Shown here piece after piece: positions 21,296 through 31,855 of a stretch of DNA of 32,436 nucleotides; positions within the stretch are counted from its first letter, which is position 1; every line of letters starts with the position of its first letter. The DNA comes from Tieghemiomyces parasiticus (Eukaryota > Kickxellomycota > Dimargaritomycetes > Dimargaritales > Dimargaritaceae). The position numbers and the translations under genes were made by a program. The stretch is taken from positions 1 to 32,436 of the forward strand of contig JANBPT010000522.1 of the NCBI GenBank assembly GCA_027575765.1, written 5' to 3'. Under the pieces are notes generated by a model that had not been told where the DNA came from, made no database searches, and was given only the letters and a program-made list of their open reading frames with translations.

Positions 21296-23501
21296 ATGAG
21301 CACCGACCGTGTCGTTGGCAACCACGGCCCGGGCAGGACGGAAGCGAGTTTGGCTGCCGGCCCTACCGACGGCTCCCTGACCCGCTACGTCGAGGTGGTC
21401 GTATCCCCGGCCGAGGACGGTATGCGCGCTCTCAAATTCGCGAAGCAACACCTGCGACACGTCTACAGCACGGGCCTCGTTATCAAGCAGGCCTTCAAAC
21501 GTGACGAAGTGGCGGTGAACGGCCAAGTGATCTTAGAGACCAAATTACTGGCCGCAGGCGACCGAGTCACCGTTCGGGCCGATCCCCTACTGGGCCAGCG
21601 CGATCGCAACGCCCACCGCACCTGGGACGTCGCCTACGAGGATGACCACCTGGCTGTGGTTTACAAGCCGCCCGGTGCGGACCTGACCCACTTAGAAACC
21701 CAGGCGCCCTCCGTCCTGAGCGGATGCCAAATTGACTCAGTCCTGGGCCAGTACCGGGTATGGCATGTCAACCGCGTTGAGAAAGGATCCTTCGGTCTGG
21801 TACGTTAATCAGCTGCTCCGGCCACCGCTTTCCGCGTCCTTTTTAGCGCCAGGCGGCAAGTCAATGACCAGGGTAGCTGTGTGCCGTGATGTACGCCCAC
21901 AGTGGACCTTGTTGCTTGAGCAACCAATTTAACGAGAACAACCCGATCTCCTTGGACCTTCACCCACTTTCACATCTACCCTGACCCCGACAGGCCCTAT
22001 TGGCCAAGGCTGAGGCGACCTTGACTAGTTTGCAGGCGGCCTACGCTACGGGGGCCGTGGAGGAGACGTATGTTGCCATTTGCCACGGGAACGCTGACAC
22101 GGCCGTCCGCTCCTTAGCCGCGGCCTCGGAATGGTCCACTCCACCATCTGTGCTCCAAACCGTACGGTGCAACAGCAGCGGCCACCTGACGTTGGCGCGG
22201 TTTGCCCCGCGGTCGCCGCGGGGTGGGGCCTGCGTACGACGGCAAATGCTGGACGCCGGTCACCCCGTGGTCGGGGTTGGTTCGCGGACGCGTCGGCTCA
22301 AGTCATCGGGTAAGGGGCTCTACCTTGCTCTGGTCGGCCTAGCCTTTGACCACCCGGCTACGGGTGTCCGCGTCACCGTCGAACGGCCTCTGCCACCCAA
22401 ATTTGAACAGCTCCTCCGACGGGAGGCGGAGGCATTCCAACGCAAGGCGGACGCGTACTTTGCACGACTGGCCGAGTTCGCGGCCCGGCAACCTGAGGCC
22501 GGAAATGCGCTCGAATCCGACCCGGCAACGTTTGACCACACCCGCGACCGGCCCCTGGCCTACGTCCTTGGCGAACAGGTGAGTTGGGGTAAACCCGGCC
22601 GCCGCTTATACCGGCGCCGGCTCTGTCAGACACCTTCGTTTGATGCTCAGCCGACTGGGGATGTAATTAGGGACGTGTGTTCAATAAAGGACCACCGGGC
22701 TTGTGCAATAAACCGTATTCTCTTCCTAACCACGTGCTGCCTCCGCTCCCGAACTGCCAGACTTTCGCGACCTACCCGTTCCACGTCACCCCGGCCACAC
22801 TAATTCCCCGTCCAAGTTCGGAAAGCCTGGTCCGGGCCGCCCTGGAACTGGTGTCCGGCGGGCTTCTGACCCCCCAAGTGAGGGTAGGCCCGCCATCTCC
22901 TTCACGCTCGGACACGCTGGACATTCCCGGCAACGGCCTGGGGCAGGGCGATACGCTACCCCTCCACGTCCTGGACGTGGGGACCGGAAGTGGCTGCCTC
23001 CTGATTGCCACTCTTCTCGGACTGCCCGTTGACACCCTTGGGGTCGGGCTAGATATCAGTGCCGAGGCCCTGGCGGTGGCCACCCGCAATGGAACACGGC
23101 ACGACCTAGCCGACCGGATCGCCTGGCTGCAGGACGACATGACCACCATGGAGGCCACTACCGCTCACTTGGCCACCCGGCACCCCTTTGACCTTGTTCT
23201 ATGCAACCCGCCGTATCTTAACCGTGAGACCGGGGCCAACCGCATCTTCAAAGCCAACCGGGAACATGAACCGGCCGAAGCCCTCTTCGCCGGGGAGAAC
23301 GGCTACGAGTTTTACCACCTTCTGCAGCAGAGCCTAACCGTCCCCAACCGATGTCTGCTCCGCCCTGGTGGCTACCTAGTGCTCGAGGTGGGTCAAGGCA
23401 TGGCCCCGCGTGTCAAGACCATCATGGCAAACGGCCTGACATACTTTGGCTCTCTGATGGACCGATTCGGTATGGAGCGGTGCTTAATTTTCCAGAGGTA
23501 G
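21296..23501 (+). CDS. MTQ1: Fusion: degenerate RluA-like pseudouridine synthase + HemK/PrmC glutamine methyltransferase
   Basis: Exons are 21296-21799, 21994-22578 and 22761-23501 (609 residues). Residues about 40-100 form an S4 RNA-binding domain. Residues about 105-325 resemble an RluA-type pseudouridine synthase (YEDDHLAVVYKPPG, GLALLAK, EETYVAIC, GHPVVG, GLYLALVGLAFDHP). From about 352 the sequence is PrmC/HemK: YVLGEQTF with LIPRP at 377-381, the SAM motif VLDVGTGSGC (Asp435-Gly441) and the catalytic NPPY at 512-515. PrmC enzymes methylate the GGQ glutamine of class-1 release factors; in fungi the PrmC-type Mtq1 acts in mitochondria. The RluA catalytic motif H-R-L-D reads N-R-V-E (Glu162), so the first domain is probably inactive and may only bind RNA. 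Exon 2 alone encodes the end of the synthase fold and the start of the methyltransferase, so the fusion does not depend on a predicted splice. The ATG may not be the only start. Confidence 0.85.
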
Positions 23502-23937
23502 CCTCCAATATGGTTGTCTAGGTGCAGCAGCCACACCCAATCGTCAACCTTGCTTTTAACGTAGCGTCAGCCCCATATCTGCTCTTTGTCACCCTAATAT
23601 AAGCGTGTAATTAAACATGGGGATTGTGTCGACCTACTGGATGGTAATCAATTCGGCGTTGGGCATTAGTGGGCTCAGGGTAGATAGCTAAGACTCCGCC
23701 GTGGCGGGGTGAAGCGCTACAATACCCAGGCTTCTGTCCGCTACTACCGTGTACGGGACGTTAGCCCTGAAGCCCTCTCACCTCCAGGAGGGAAGGATAT
23801 CAAGGTAGAGGAATCCCTCCGCTTGACTGATTCTGGCATATACATTTTCCTTCTGCCTTTCCTCGCCCCTTTCCCAACCTGTACATCTCTGCAGTCCCCG
23901 CCACCACATTTAGAGTTCGTCGATTTTCACTACTACC
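23502..23937. other. Intergenic region before NDUFA6
   Basis: This holds the 3' end of the fusion gene and the promoter of NDUFA6, whose last 100 bases are pyrimidine-rich. Nothing else is seen. Confidence 0.5.
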
Positions 23938-24482
23938 ATGCCCATTATCGAATCTGTCGCCATCACTTCCTCCAAATCCCTGGCCCAGGCGCGCCAACGG
24001 GTCATTGGCCAGTACCGCCAGTGGCAGCGCGCGGTAAGTACACTCCCGGGCCCTTTCCTACGCTGTCGTTGTCCGAGACCGCCTCCAGATGTGATTTCGA
24101 CCTGGTCCGTTGGGCCCTACAGAGAGGGTTGGGCGCTAGCCATTCTTCCTGCTACAACTCGGCTCTAACACCTTACCACCACCACCTTACGTCTACGTCG
24201 CCTCCCCCCGCCACCGTTCTCCAGGTCCCTGGCATCGTGGAGCAGTTCCAGCTGAGCATGCCCATGTCGGTGATCCGGGCCAAAATTAGGGAGGAGTTCG
24301 AGAAGAACCGCTACGTGTCGGACCTCAAGTCCATCGACGTGCTGCTTGTCAAGGGCCAAATGGACTACCAAGAGACGGTCAACGCCTGGAAGCAGCAGTC
24401 CCAGCTTATGAACTACTTTGCCAAGGAGGAGGCCGATCCCAAGCCTACCACCTTCCTGGAGAAGTTCTACGCCGGGATCTAG
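23938..24482 (+). CDS. NDUFA6: Complex I subunit NDUFA6 (B14), LYR family
   Basis: Exons are 23938-24033 and 24225-24482 (117 residues). The protein is an accessory subunit on the matrix arm of mitochondrial NADH:ubiquinone oxidoreductase, where it binds the acyl-carrier protein. Family features are the helix ARQRVIGQYRQWQRA joined to VPGIVEQFQL across the intron, then IRAKIREEFEKNRYVSD, DVLLVKGQMDYQETVNAWKQ and a C-terminal FYAGI. The intron has a GTAAGT donor and a CTCCAG acceptor, phase 0. The usual Leu of the Leu-Tyr-Arg motif is Gln here (Gln-Tyr-Arg). The ATG gives a short N-terminus with no cleavable presequence, as usual for this subunit. The organism therefore very likely has complex I. 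Confidence 0.93.
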
Positions 24483-24928
24483 CCTGCGCGACTACCAGGT
24501 CGCTGCCAGGCACGTCCTCCCGTTCAGTGCGCGGCCCAACCCCAACTCTGTGTACCACCTCAACTTTGGCCGCTTGGCCGTGTCCCCCCCCCGCTAAAAT
24601 TCAGACACATTAAAACATAATGCACATTAGTTCGACACCTGAAGGATACGAGTGGGTGAAGGTGAGGCTATACTGGCCCTGGGCGAGCAAATAGAGGGGG
24701 CTAGAGAGCTGGGTGGCCATGCGGGGGTTTCTAAAGAATCCAAGGCTCCCCGCATCCCATCCCGCGGCCGTCACCCACCTCGACCGCTGGGGGTGGGGTC
24801 ATTGCAGCAGCCCCCATTTGATCCCGGACTTAGCATCCGGTCCTTTCTACGTTTAGCTCTCATCGCATCCGCCAGTCCACGACTCATTTTCGCGACCCGA
24901 CCCTCCTTCACATCCCTTACTACGCGTC
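24483..24928. other. Intergenic region between NDUFA6 and EMC6
   Basis: No gene was recognised. The 80 bases before the EMC6 ATG are pyrimidine-rich, as in other leaders in this window. Confidence 0.5.
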
Positions 24929-25273
24929 ATGGCCTCCGCTACCGCCGGCACGCCGGGCATCACCACGCCGGTCTACTTTGACCCCCACGTGCTCGCCAAC
25001 AACCGCACCTTGGACAACATCCAGACGCTGAGCTGTGCGGCTGCAGGTTGTGCGGCCGGGATCCTGGGTCTGGCTGGCTGGGCTGGGTTCATACTCTACA
25101 CAGCCAGTTGGAGCACGCTCGCGGCGCTGCTGTTCTTGCTCAAGGCCCAGAGCCAACCCACTCGATACTTTCCCTCTGCCGCCGGTATCGCCACCCACGG
25201 CATCTTCTCGGGCCTGTTCACGTTCGTGCTATTCTGGACTCTGGCGTTCAACCTGGTCCACGTATATGATTAG
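24929..25273 (+). CDS. EMC6: ER membrane protein complex subunit 6
   Basis: This is a single-exon gene of 114 residues, matching the family length. EMC6 (TMEM93) is a core membrane subunit of the ER membrane protein complex, which inserts tail-anchored and multipass proteins. Diagnostic segments are the N-terminal NRTLDNIQTLSCAAAG, CAAGILGLAGWAGFILY and the C-terminal FVLFWTLAFNLVHVYD. Three hydrophobic helices are visible at about 35-58, 60-72 and 91-112. There is no signal peptide. The ATG is the first in frame and gives the expected N-terminus. Confidence 0.95.
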   Translation: MASATAGTPGITTPVYFDPHVLANNRTLDNIQTLSCAAAGCAAGILGLAGWAGFILYTASWSTLAALLFLLKAQSQPTRYFPSAAGIATHGIFSGLFTFVLFWTLAFNLVHVYD

Positions 25274-26278
25274 GCGCGGCCCCAAATATCGCGTTCGCTG
25301 CATCTAGCTTGCAGCAAGCTACCTGTACCATTTACCTTTTGTCTTTTCCTTGCCTCTCCGGCCATAAATTCGATAATAATGCAACATTCAGCTGGACCTC
25401 GGCTCTCGCTCATCGAGGAGCATCGTTTCAACTAGATACCACGCAAGCCATCTACGTGTCCCCACCCACATGAAGGCTGGTTTAGGGTGCCACAGATCCT
25501 AATCAAGTCGGCTGTTCAGCCTAGGCTGTTGCACACACGGCCTGGCTACGGTATGGGGAAGGTGTTTGGCAGACAGTGACAGTTGAAGGGGAGATGTGAA
25601 ATGCCCACCACACGGGATAGTGCAATAGTCCGGCGATGGGAGGTCAAGCCAGCGTGATGGACAAACGCTCCACTGGAGCGCATGGGCCTCGGGAGGCAGG
25701 CCAGGACCAATACAGCAGGTCGGTTATCCCTGGCAAAGGGCGCCACCGCGTTAGATGGGTGACCCTTCCACGCCGCATGAAAGGCAGCGACGGAGAAATG
25801 AAATGCAGCGGGTAGGGGCACTCACGTGTAACCGGCCGGCAGGGAACAGGCGCCGACCTCCTTGCCCTTATGAATGGATCGACAGCTCTCAGCCCTGTTC
25901 ATCCAAGACCCGTTCCACGCCCCCCTCCCCAGTTGGTCCCGCCACACGTCTCTCTCGCCCTGCAATGTCCTGTGGATGTTGGCTGCTCTATTCGCTCCTC
26001 GCTAACTGACCATTCGCGAAGCCGCCCAACGGCTCCTGCAGTAGCTACTTCCCATCAGTCTCCGCCCCTCCCCGCCTTTTCTTCATCGATTCCCTCCGCC
26101 TTCCCTCGTTTCTCCGCAGACCATTTCCATCCGTTTAAACTCGTAGGCTTGCCATCCCCCTCGACGGCTACCTCCCCCTTTGTTCCATAGTACCGCTGTA
26201 TTCTACTTTGTGGCCTTGCTACGGCATCTGTCCCCGCCTCTCTATTAAGGAACAACGCTACTTTGAAACCCCATCACC
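25274..26278. other. Intergenic region before the G-gamma gene
   Basis: No gene was recognised. The last 350 bases (about 25920-26278) are strongly pyrimidine-rich and probably contain promoter and leader of the G-gamma gene. Confidence 0.5.
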
Positions 26279-26494
26279 ATGTCTGAGAACCGCCTCCGTA
26301 AGCTCCAGGAGCAGAACCGGCGCCTCCGCGAGCAGCTGGACCTTCCCCGCATCGCCACGTCGGAGGCCAGTCGATCCCTGATTGCCTATGTAACCCAGAC
26401 CCGCGACTGTCTTCTGCCCTCCGTGTGGGGTCCTCCGCCGGAGGACCGCTGGTCACCGAAGCGCTCGGGCGTGTCGTGTTGTTCGGTACTGTAA
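26279..26494 (+). CDS. Heterotrimeric G-protein gamma subunit
   Basis: This is a single-exon gene of 71 residues, the normal size for fungal G-gamma proteins such as Ste18 or Gpg1. It forms an obligate dimer with G-beta through a coiled coil and passes signals from seven-transmembrane receptors. Visible features are the N-terminal amphipathic helix RLRKLQEQNRRLREQLDLPR (residues 5-24), the SEASRSLIAYVTQTRDCLLP second helix, the conserved tryptophan of PSVWGPPPE, and the C-terminal CaaX box CSVL. The final Leu predicts geranylgeranylation of Cys68, and the adjacent Cys67 is the usual palmitoylation site. These modifications anchor the dimer to the plasma membrane. Confidence 0.93.
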   Translation: MSENRLRKLQEQNRRLREQLDLPRIATSEASRSLIAYVTQTRDCLLPSVWGPPPEDRWSPKRSGVSCCSVL

Positions 26495-27683
26495 CTGTCG
26501 TACCTGGGTGGACGTTGTCCGGGTGTCTGACGGCTAGGCAGAGACCTGCCCCGGCTTGTACCTCACACCCCGCTCCAGTCCCATCCCGGGCCTTTTCGTC
26601 CTTTTTATTGCTCCCTCCAACGCACCTACCGCTGGACCATGGTATATTTTTTTTCGCCTTTCCTATCCGCTATTTAGTGACCTTGATGTTGACCCGTCCC
26701 TTATTAAATGTATCAAGCTATTCTAAACCTTGTAACTTTTTGAACCGAACGAGCTATATATAGATATACTAAGGTCAATCTATGGAATCGGCATCCAGTA
26801 TTCTCGACTGTTACGAGCCCCTTCGCTGTGTTCATCACCCCCCCCCACACACACACACACTTTTTGGTTCTTACCGGCCATTTTGCCAGCATCCGACCGC
26901 TAGGACTGGATATCATGGCTTCTGCAACATCCCTACCTACCTATGGTTTAATGGCGGGCTAGTCCGAATATAGACCCCCACATCGAAATGTTTGCCACAT
27001 TCTATGCCCGAATATACGTATTTAGACCCCGTTCCGCTCTACCGTAATCGCAATCGATACCTTACTTGGAGATATAAGCCTGGCCAGCCACTTGACCTCC
27101 GCAGTGTAAGTCCTTTAGACTCTGTGTATTGCAGACAACTCCCAGGTAACCGGGGCACTCGATACGCCATCGCCCCTTTTCCTTTTCGGCCCTTACTTGA
27201 GCGGGCAGCCCAGTGCAACCGGGCCGATTTAGTCTCCGCTAACTACATCAAGGGTGGCGCCAAACAAACGAAAACTGGCTGCTACTGAACTCTAGAGAGG
27301 TATAATATATACTGCCACCATTGTTTAAGCCAAGACCAACCGAGCGGTGTAGGTGGTCAATGAAGTACAGCGGAACAATTTTAAATTAGACCGCTATACA
27401 TCTTCGCTCAGTAATGTGAGGGACTAGAAAAATTCAACCAGCAGGAAAAAAAAAGTTGGATGGGAGAAGTCGGTCGATTGTTATTAGTCAGCTGAACTCG
27501 ACTTCGTTATCCGTCGCCTAAAACTACTGGTAGCGCCGGGGTTCCCTTTATCGGTACATTCCTCGCCTGGTCAACCTCCAAACTATCTGTACTACCTGGT
27601 ACACATTTGTCCACTTCCTATCGGACCAGTTGCCTAGTCCCGCACGCATTCAAGTCTTTCAGCCCGTCTCCTCAACAATTGCC
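26495..27683. other. Intergenic region before TTC27
   Basis: No gene was recognised. It contains a C-run/AC microsatellite and an ATTAAA (26703-26708) that may serve the G-gamma transcript. Base composition around 27300-27480 is AT-richer than the genes. Confidence 0.5.
26838..26860. repeat. C9(AC)7 microsatellite
   Basis: Nine C residues are followed by seven AC units in the intergenic region. It is an ordinary length-variable simple repeat. Confidence 0.9.
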
Positions 27684-30242
27684 ATGCAGGACCTACCCGA
27701 TTGGCGCCTACTCGCCCAGCCGAGCAAAGCTACATCGCCCATCCCAGCGGTCCTCTCGAACCACCCGCTGGCCGACTTGTGGACCGCGATCTACGAGGGC
27801 CGTTACCTCGACGTCCTAAGGTCGGACACCGGCCGTCACGTGCTCGGACTTACCGGGTCGACTACCGAGGGCACTACCTACGAGGACCAACTGGCCACTC
27901 AACTGGCCAACAGCCCGGCCGAGGCCCGGGCGGAGCTCCACGCCGGCATACTGGCGGTGGGTGTCGCGCTGCTTCAACTTTTTGTGCAGCAAGGCTGGAC
28001 GGGCCCACGCCTCGAACTTGATACCGCCGAGATCATCCCACCGGTGCTCGCGAACACGCTGGGCGCCCCAGCGGATTGGACCGCGGCACTACTCAAGCTA
28101 CTGGAGGTTGACGGCGAGCGTGCCTATCACCTTACCTCCGATCCGTACCTCCTGGTCCTCAGCCGGATCCTGCTCGTCCGTACCCTATGCGGCGTGGCTG
28201 ATGACGATGCGGAGCCTGCGGCCGAGGGTCCTATGGCCCCACCCTCGGCGGCTTGGTGGGCGGCCCGCTGTTTGCGCCTGCATCAGTCCCTCCTGGACGA
28301 GAATGCAGCGACCCTGGCGAGCCAGATTCGCACGCTACAGGATCGCACCGGTAAGATTCTGACCGCCACCGCCAACCAAGAAGACGCCCCGACCCTTCCA
28401 GAATCGTTGCGCTCTGAGCTATTGGCCCGCTACTACCTCGAGCGAGGCCTGGTTAATGAGATTTACGACCGCCACCACGAGTCCGTCGCGGACTTTACCC
28501 GGGCCCAGGAGGCCAGCGGACTCCAGTGGAAGGTCACCGGTGCCCTCGGCCGCCGCACTAAGTTCCAGAAGTTTGATGTATCCCAACTTGTAGTCATGGC
28601 CGAGAGCGCCAGTTTAGACTCCCAGGTCGACAGTAATGCCAAGGCGGCGTCCGCCAATGATGCGAAAGCCCCGCACACTCTTGCGCTCAATGATGACACC
28701 GTGCTTGAGTCCATCCATTACACGGACGGGGGCGACCCAACCGAGCAGGGTAACCTGCGCATCATCGATCAATGTGTCCTACTGGCCTTCTGCCTTAATA
28801 TCAAGAACACCAATCCCAGCGACGGCCTGACTTTTGAACAGATGAAGCCCTACGTGTCGCGAGTCATCAGCCACCCTAACAACTGGATGGTCCATACCAT
28901 GGCCCTGGTACTTCGCTCCCGCCTGGAGGCCGAGGGTTCCCGGACTGTGGAACGATCGGCTCTACAACTCCAGGCCTTGGTGGACCAGATGCCGTCTGCA
29001 GAGTCACACGTCACCGAGCGCCTGGCCTACTTCTACACTTTGCAACTCCCGTCGCGCTGGGAACTCGAGAAGGAGCTGGCCCTCCGCTTCGCCAGCCTGG
29101 GCGTCTTCCGCAGTGCGCTGGAGATTTTTGAACGCCTTGAAATGTGGGACGAGGTCATCAGCTGCTACCAGATGCTAGAGCAGGCCAGCGTGGCCGAAAA
29201 GATCGTACGCGAACGCCTGGCCGTCACGCCCGATGACCCCAAATTACTGTGCCTCCTAGGCGATCTCACCAATGATCCAGCTCACTGGGAGCGGGCCTGG
29301 GAGGTCTCAGGCCACCGCTACGCCCGGGCCATGCGGTCACTTGGCGGCCGCCACTACCACGAAAAGCGGTACTCGGAGAGTATCGCCTGCTACGAGCGCG
29401 CCCTGGCCCTTAACCCTCTTTTCGAAAACTCCTGGTTCATGCTAGGCTGCGCTGGGCTTCAGGTGGAGGATTGGGCCACGGCGGCGAGGGCCTTCCTGCG
29501 TACCACTAACTTGGACCCAGACAACGCCGAGGCCTGGAGCAATCTGGCCTCGTGCTACCTCCGGCAGGACAAGAAATTGGACGCACTCGGGGCCTTTCGC
29601 ATGGCCGCCCGCAAACATCACGATAGCTGGCGGATCTGGTCCAATTACTTGTACGTCAGCATCGATTTGGGTTTCTTCTCTGAAGCCATTGCCGCTCTGG
29701 ACCGCGTGATCGCCCTGAGCTACCCAAAACGCCAGGATGACTGCCTCGATGTGGATGTGCTTAACACCATCGTGCAGGCAGCGATCCGTGACCGTGTCGA
29801 TGTCCACGGGGTCCCCGTGGGCCGCCAGGCCGCCGTTATTGAACGTCTCCTCGTCAATTCGATCACTACCCGCATCACGTCCGTCCCGCGCGTGTGGAAG
29901 ATCTGTGCCGATTTCTGGTTCTGGCAGAAGCGCTACGCCCAGGCCCTGGACGCCCACCTCAAAGCCTACCGCTGTCTGGTCACCAACCCGGCCCTGGACC
30001 ATGACCAGGCCGTGTTTGTCGAGGTAGCTGAGGGCGCGCTGGAACTTACCGACGCCTACCGTAACCTGGGCCCGCTCCCGGCTACGCCGGACGGTGACGC
30101 TGTTACCGCCGCCGATTGGAACTACCAGGCCCGTCTCATCCTGCGCAGCCTGATCGGTCGCACCAAGGACACCTTTGGTGACCATCCGCTTCACGACCGG
30201 TTAACAGAGACTCTGGCTGAGCTCAAGGCCCCAAAGACCTAG
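27684..30242 (+). CDS. TTC27: TTC27/Emw1 tetratricopeptide-repeat protein
   Basis: This is a single exon of 852 residues, close to human TTC27 (843) and somewhat shorter than yeast Emw1. The start ATG (MQDLPDWRLL) is the first in-frame ATG, and the N-terminus matches the family's long helical domain. The C-terminal half carries TPR units from about residue 550 to 690, seen as HYHEKRYSESIACYERALAL, NPLFENSWFMLGCAGLQ, DNAEAWSNLASCYL and the following DSWRIWSNYLYVSIDLG with EAIAALDRVIAL. Yeast Emw1 is essential; it has been linked to cell-wall integrity and protein maturation, and animal TTC27 to U5 snRNP assembly, so the molecular role remains loosely defined. A 250-residue frame on the opposite strand is a codon-bias shadow. 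Confidence 0.93.
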   Translation: MQDLPDWRLLAQPSKATSPIPAVLSNHPLADLWTAIYEGRYLDVLRSDTGRHVLGLTGSTTEGTTYEDQLATQLANSPAEARAELHAGILAVGVALLQLFVQQGWTGPRLELDTAEIIPPVLANTLGAPADWTAALLKLLEVDGERAYHLTSDPYLLVLSRILLVRTLCGVADDDAEPAAEGPMAPPSAAWWAARCLRLHQSLLDENAATLASQIRTLQDRTGKILTATANQEDAPTLPESLRSELLARYYLERGLVNEIYDRHHESVADFTRAQEASGLQWKVTGALGRRTKFQKFDVSQLVVMAESASLDSQVDSNAKAASANDAKAPHTLALNDDTVLESIHYTDGGDPTEQGNLRIIDQCVLLAFCLNIKNTNPSDGLTFEQMKPYVSRVISHPNNWMVHTMALVLRSRLEAEGSRTVERSALQLQALVDQMPSAESHVTERLAYFYTLQLPSRWELEKELALRFASLGVFRSALEIFERLEMWDEVISCYQMLEQASVAEKIVRERLAVTPDDPKLLCLLGDLTNDPAHWERAWEVSGHRYARAMRSLGGRHYHEKRYSESIACYERALALNPLFENSWFMLGCAGLQVEDWATAARAFLRTTNLDPDNAEAWSNLASCYLRQDKKLDALGAFRMAARKHHDSWRIWSNYLYVSIDLGFFSEAIAALDRVIALSYPKRQDDCLDVDVLNTIVQAAIRDRVDVHGVPVGRQAAVIERLLVNSITTRITSVPRVWKICADFWFWQKRYAQALDAHLKAYRCLVTNPALDHDQAVFVEVAEGALELTDAYRNLGPLPATPDGDAVTAADWNYQARLILRSLIGRTKDTFGDHPLHDRLTETLAELKAPKT

Positions 30243-31276
30243 TATATAAGTTGTGGGGTCGCAGCACTTGGTAGTCAAGTACAGGTATATCTTTTTCGAA
30301 ATTGCGGAAATATACGATGCGCGGTAACCTATTGACTAGCTAGGTTAACTATGCTCGATCGGAATGTGCTGGTTGGATGATTGCGATGGTGTACCCTACA
30401 CTCGCCGACTGTGGTGTTCAAGACAGAATTTGCTGCATTACCCATTTATAGGTTAGCAGATTTTTAGACTCTATCATCAATAACTTACATGTCCTGAATA
30501 ACTATCTCGCCATGTATCAACCATGTGATGGTTGTCACGGAGCTAATTAAAAGGTATTGTGAAGCATTTGCCAGCGATACCAGGCTATTGGCGCTCCACG
30601 CAGAAACTTATAAGTTACATAAAAATGTTGAATATAATTTATATTATTATCTGGTCGTCATGGGGTTATATACAATAAAAACTGAGTTGGTAGTTTTGCG
30701 CTCGCCTATCTGTGAGATGGACTTGCCCCGTTTTGACCATAGATGCCGTTTTGGTGTAGGACGCTTCGGCCAATTATCTCTGCCGCCATTGGAGCTTGAG
30801 ACGCCCCCAAGGCGAACACCTTTGTGGCGTTTTGATTGCGGTGGCGAATTCCGTATCGCACACCTCGGCCAATCTTTACACCCTAACGGAAACATAACGC
30901 CGGGAGCACAGAGGCCATCATGGGAGGGGGGCTGATTGACTGTTCACAATGAAAGGCTGTGTATAGACTGACAAGGGAATTGTCAAAAAGGGTTACGCCT
31001 ACTTTGAACCGTGACCTACACCATTCGATAATCATTTCGTTACTGAAAGGCGTAGTGCGAATCGTTTGGGTGTGCGAGCCTTAGTTTTCAAGTTATATTC
31101 GTTTAAGAGTTTTCAGGACCTAGATGGCAATTGACCTTCATTATTATAGAAATCACCAATTTCTGTGGTTGTATGCCTCCGAATCCGGGCGGGGTATTGC
31201 TAGGGCGGCCTAGGACTACACAACGGCCAGGTAATACACAACAATGATCTGCACCTGATGGCGAAAAGCAGTGAAA

Positions 31277-31538
31277 AGGTTTGTTAAACGGTGTGTGAGC
31301 GTAAATAGTATGGGACCACAATGGCATCCCAACTATGTAAAATAAATAAACAATAATAAGGTAGTAATAGAAAATAAAAATAACTGCCAAGCGCTTGCGT
31401 ACTAGTGCAAGCTTGCTTCTTATACTCGTGTGCGGGGAAAGGACCTACATCTCCCTGCATATCGCCTATAACTTAAAAACTTAGGCGGCCTTTCCCCTAT
31501 AAGGGATTGGCCATTATTTACATTTCCTGGGTATTGAC
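31277..31538. repeat. Direct repeat copy A
   Basis: This is the first of two diverged copies in the same orientation. Shared landmarks in the same order are AGG(T/A)TTGTT, the exact 15-mer GTAAATAGTATGGGA (31301), an A/T-rich tract, a hairpin (about 31389-31418), TATACTCGTG (31421), CGGGGAA, CTGCAT, TTAAAACTT-like, TTTCCCC and a terminal TGAC. The spacing to copy B shifts only from 888 to 898 bases along its length. Confidence 0.75.
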
Positions 31539-31810
31539 TCGTCCGCTAGATCCCTTTAAGACACAAAGTGGGCGTCCGCACCACACTAAACTGTACAGCG
31601 GACCAGGATCAGACAGCCGGTCCCGCTTTCAAAAGAACCCCCAGCGTGGTATAGGGAGTTCAGGAATATGCAGTCGGAGTGGAAGTTTTCAAATCGGCAA
31701 CGCAAAGGGTAATTGGATAATTATTGACGGAATTGTTGCACAACGAAAACCTACAACGTGTAATGATAAAAGAGCTTAGGAGAATATCAATACTAGGTTT
31801 ACTTAACGGA

Positions 31811-31833
31811 ATAGTGCCAACGGATGGCACTAT
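31811..31833. other. Perfect 9-bp hairpin
   Basis: ATAGTGCCA at 31811-31819 pairs perfectly with TGGCACTAT at 31825-31833 around a five-base loop. No T-run follows, so it is not a simple terminator. Confidence 0.7.
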
Positions 31834-31855
31834 GGGACAGGAATAATAAAAAGCT

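Noticed and set aside
23709..23937. Extension of NDUFA6 upstream of 23938
   Set aside because: The frame is open across the leader, but it contains no family sequence and is in a different frame from exon 1, so it is a chance readthrough into exon 2.
29442..30194. 250-codon reverse frame opposite TTC27
   Set aside because: It is antisense to the conserved TPR region and best explained by codon bias.
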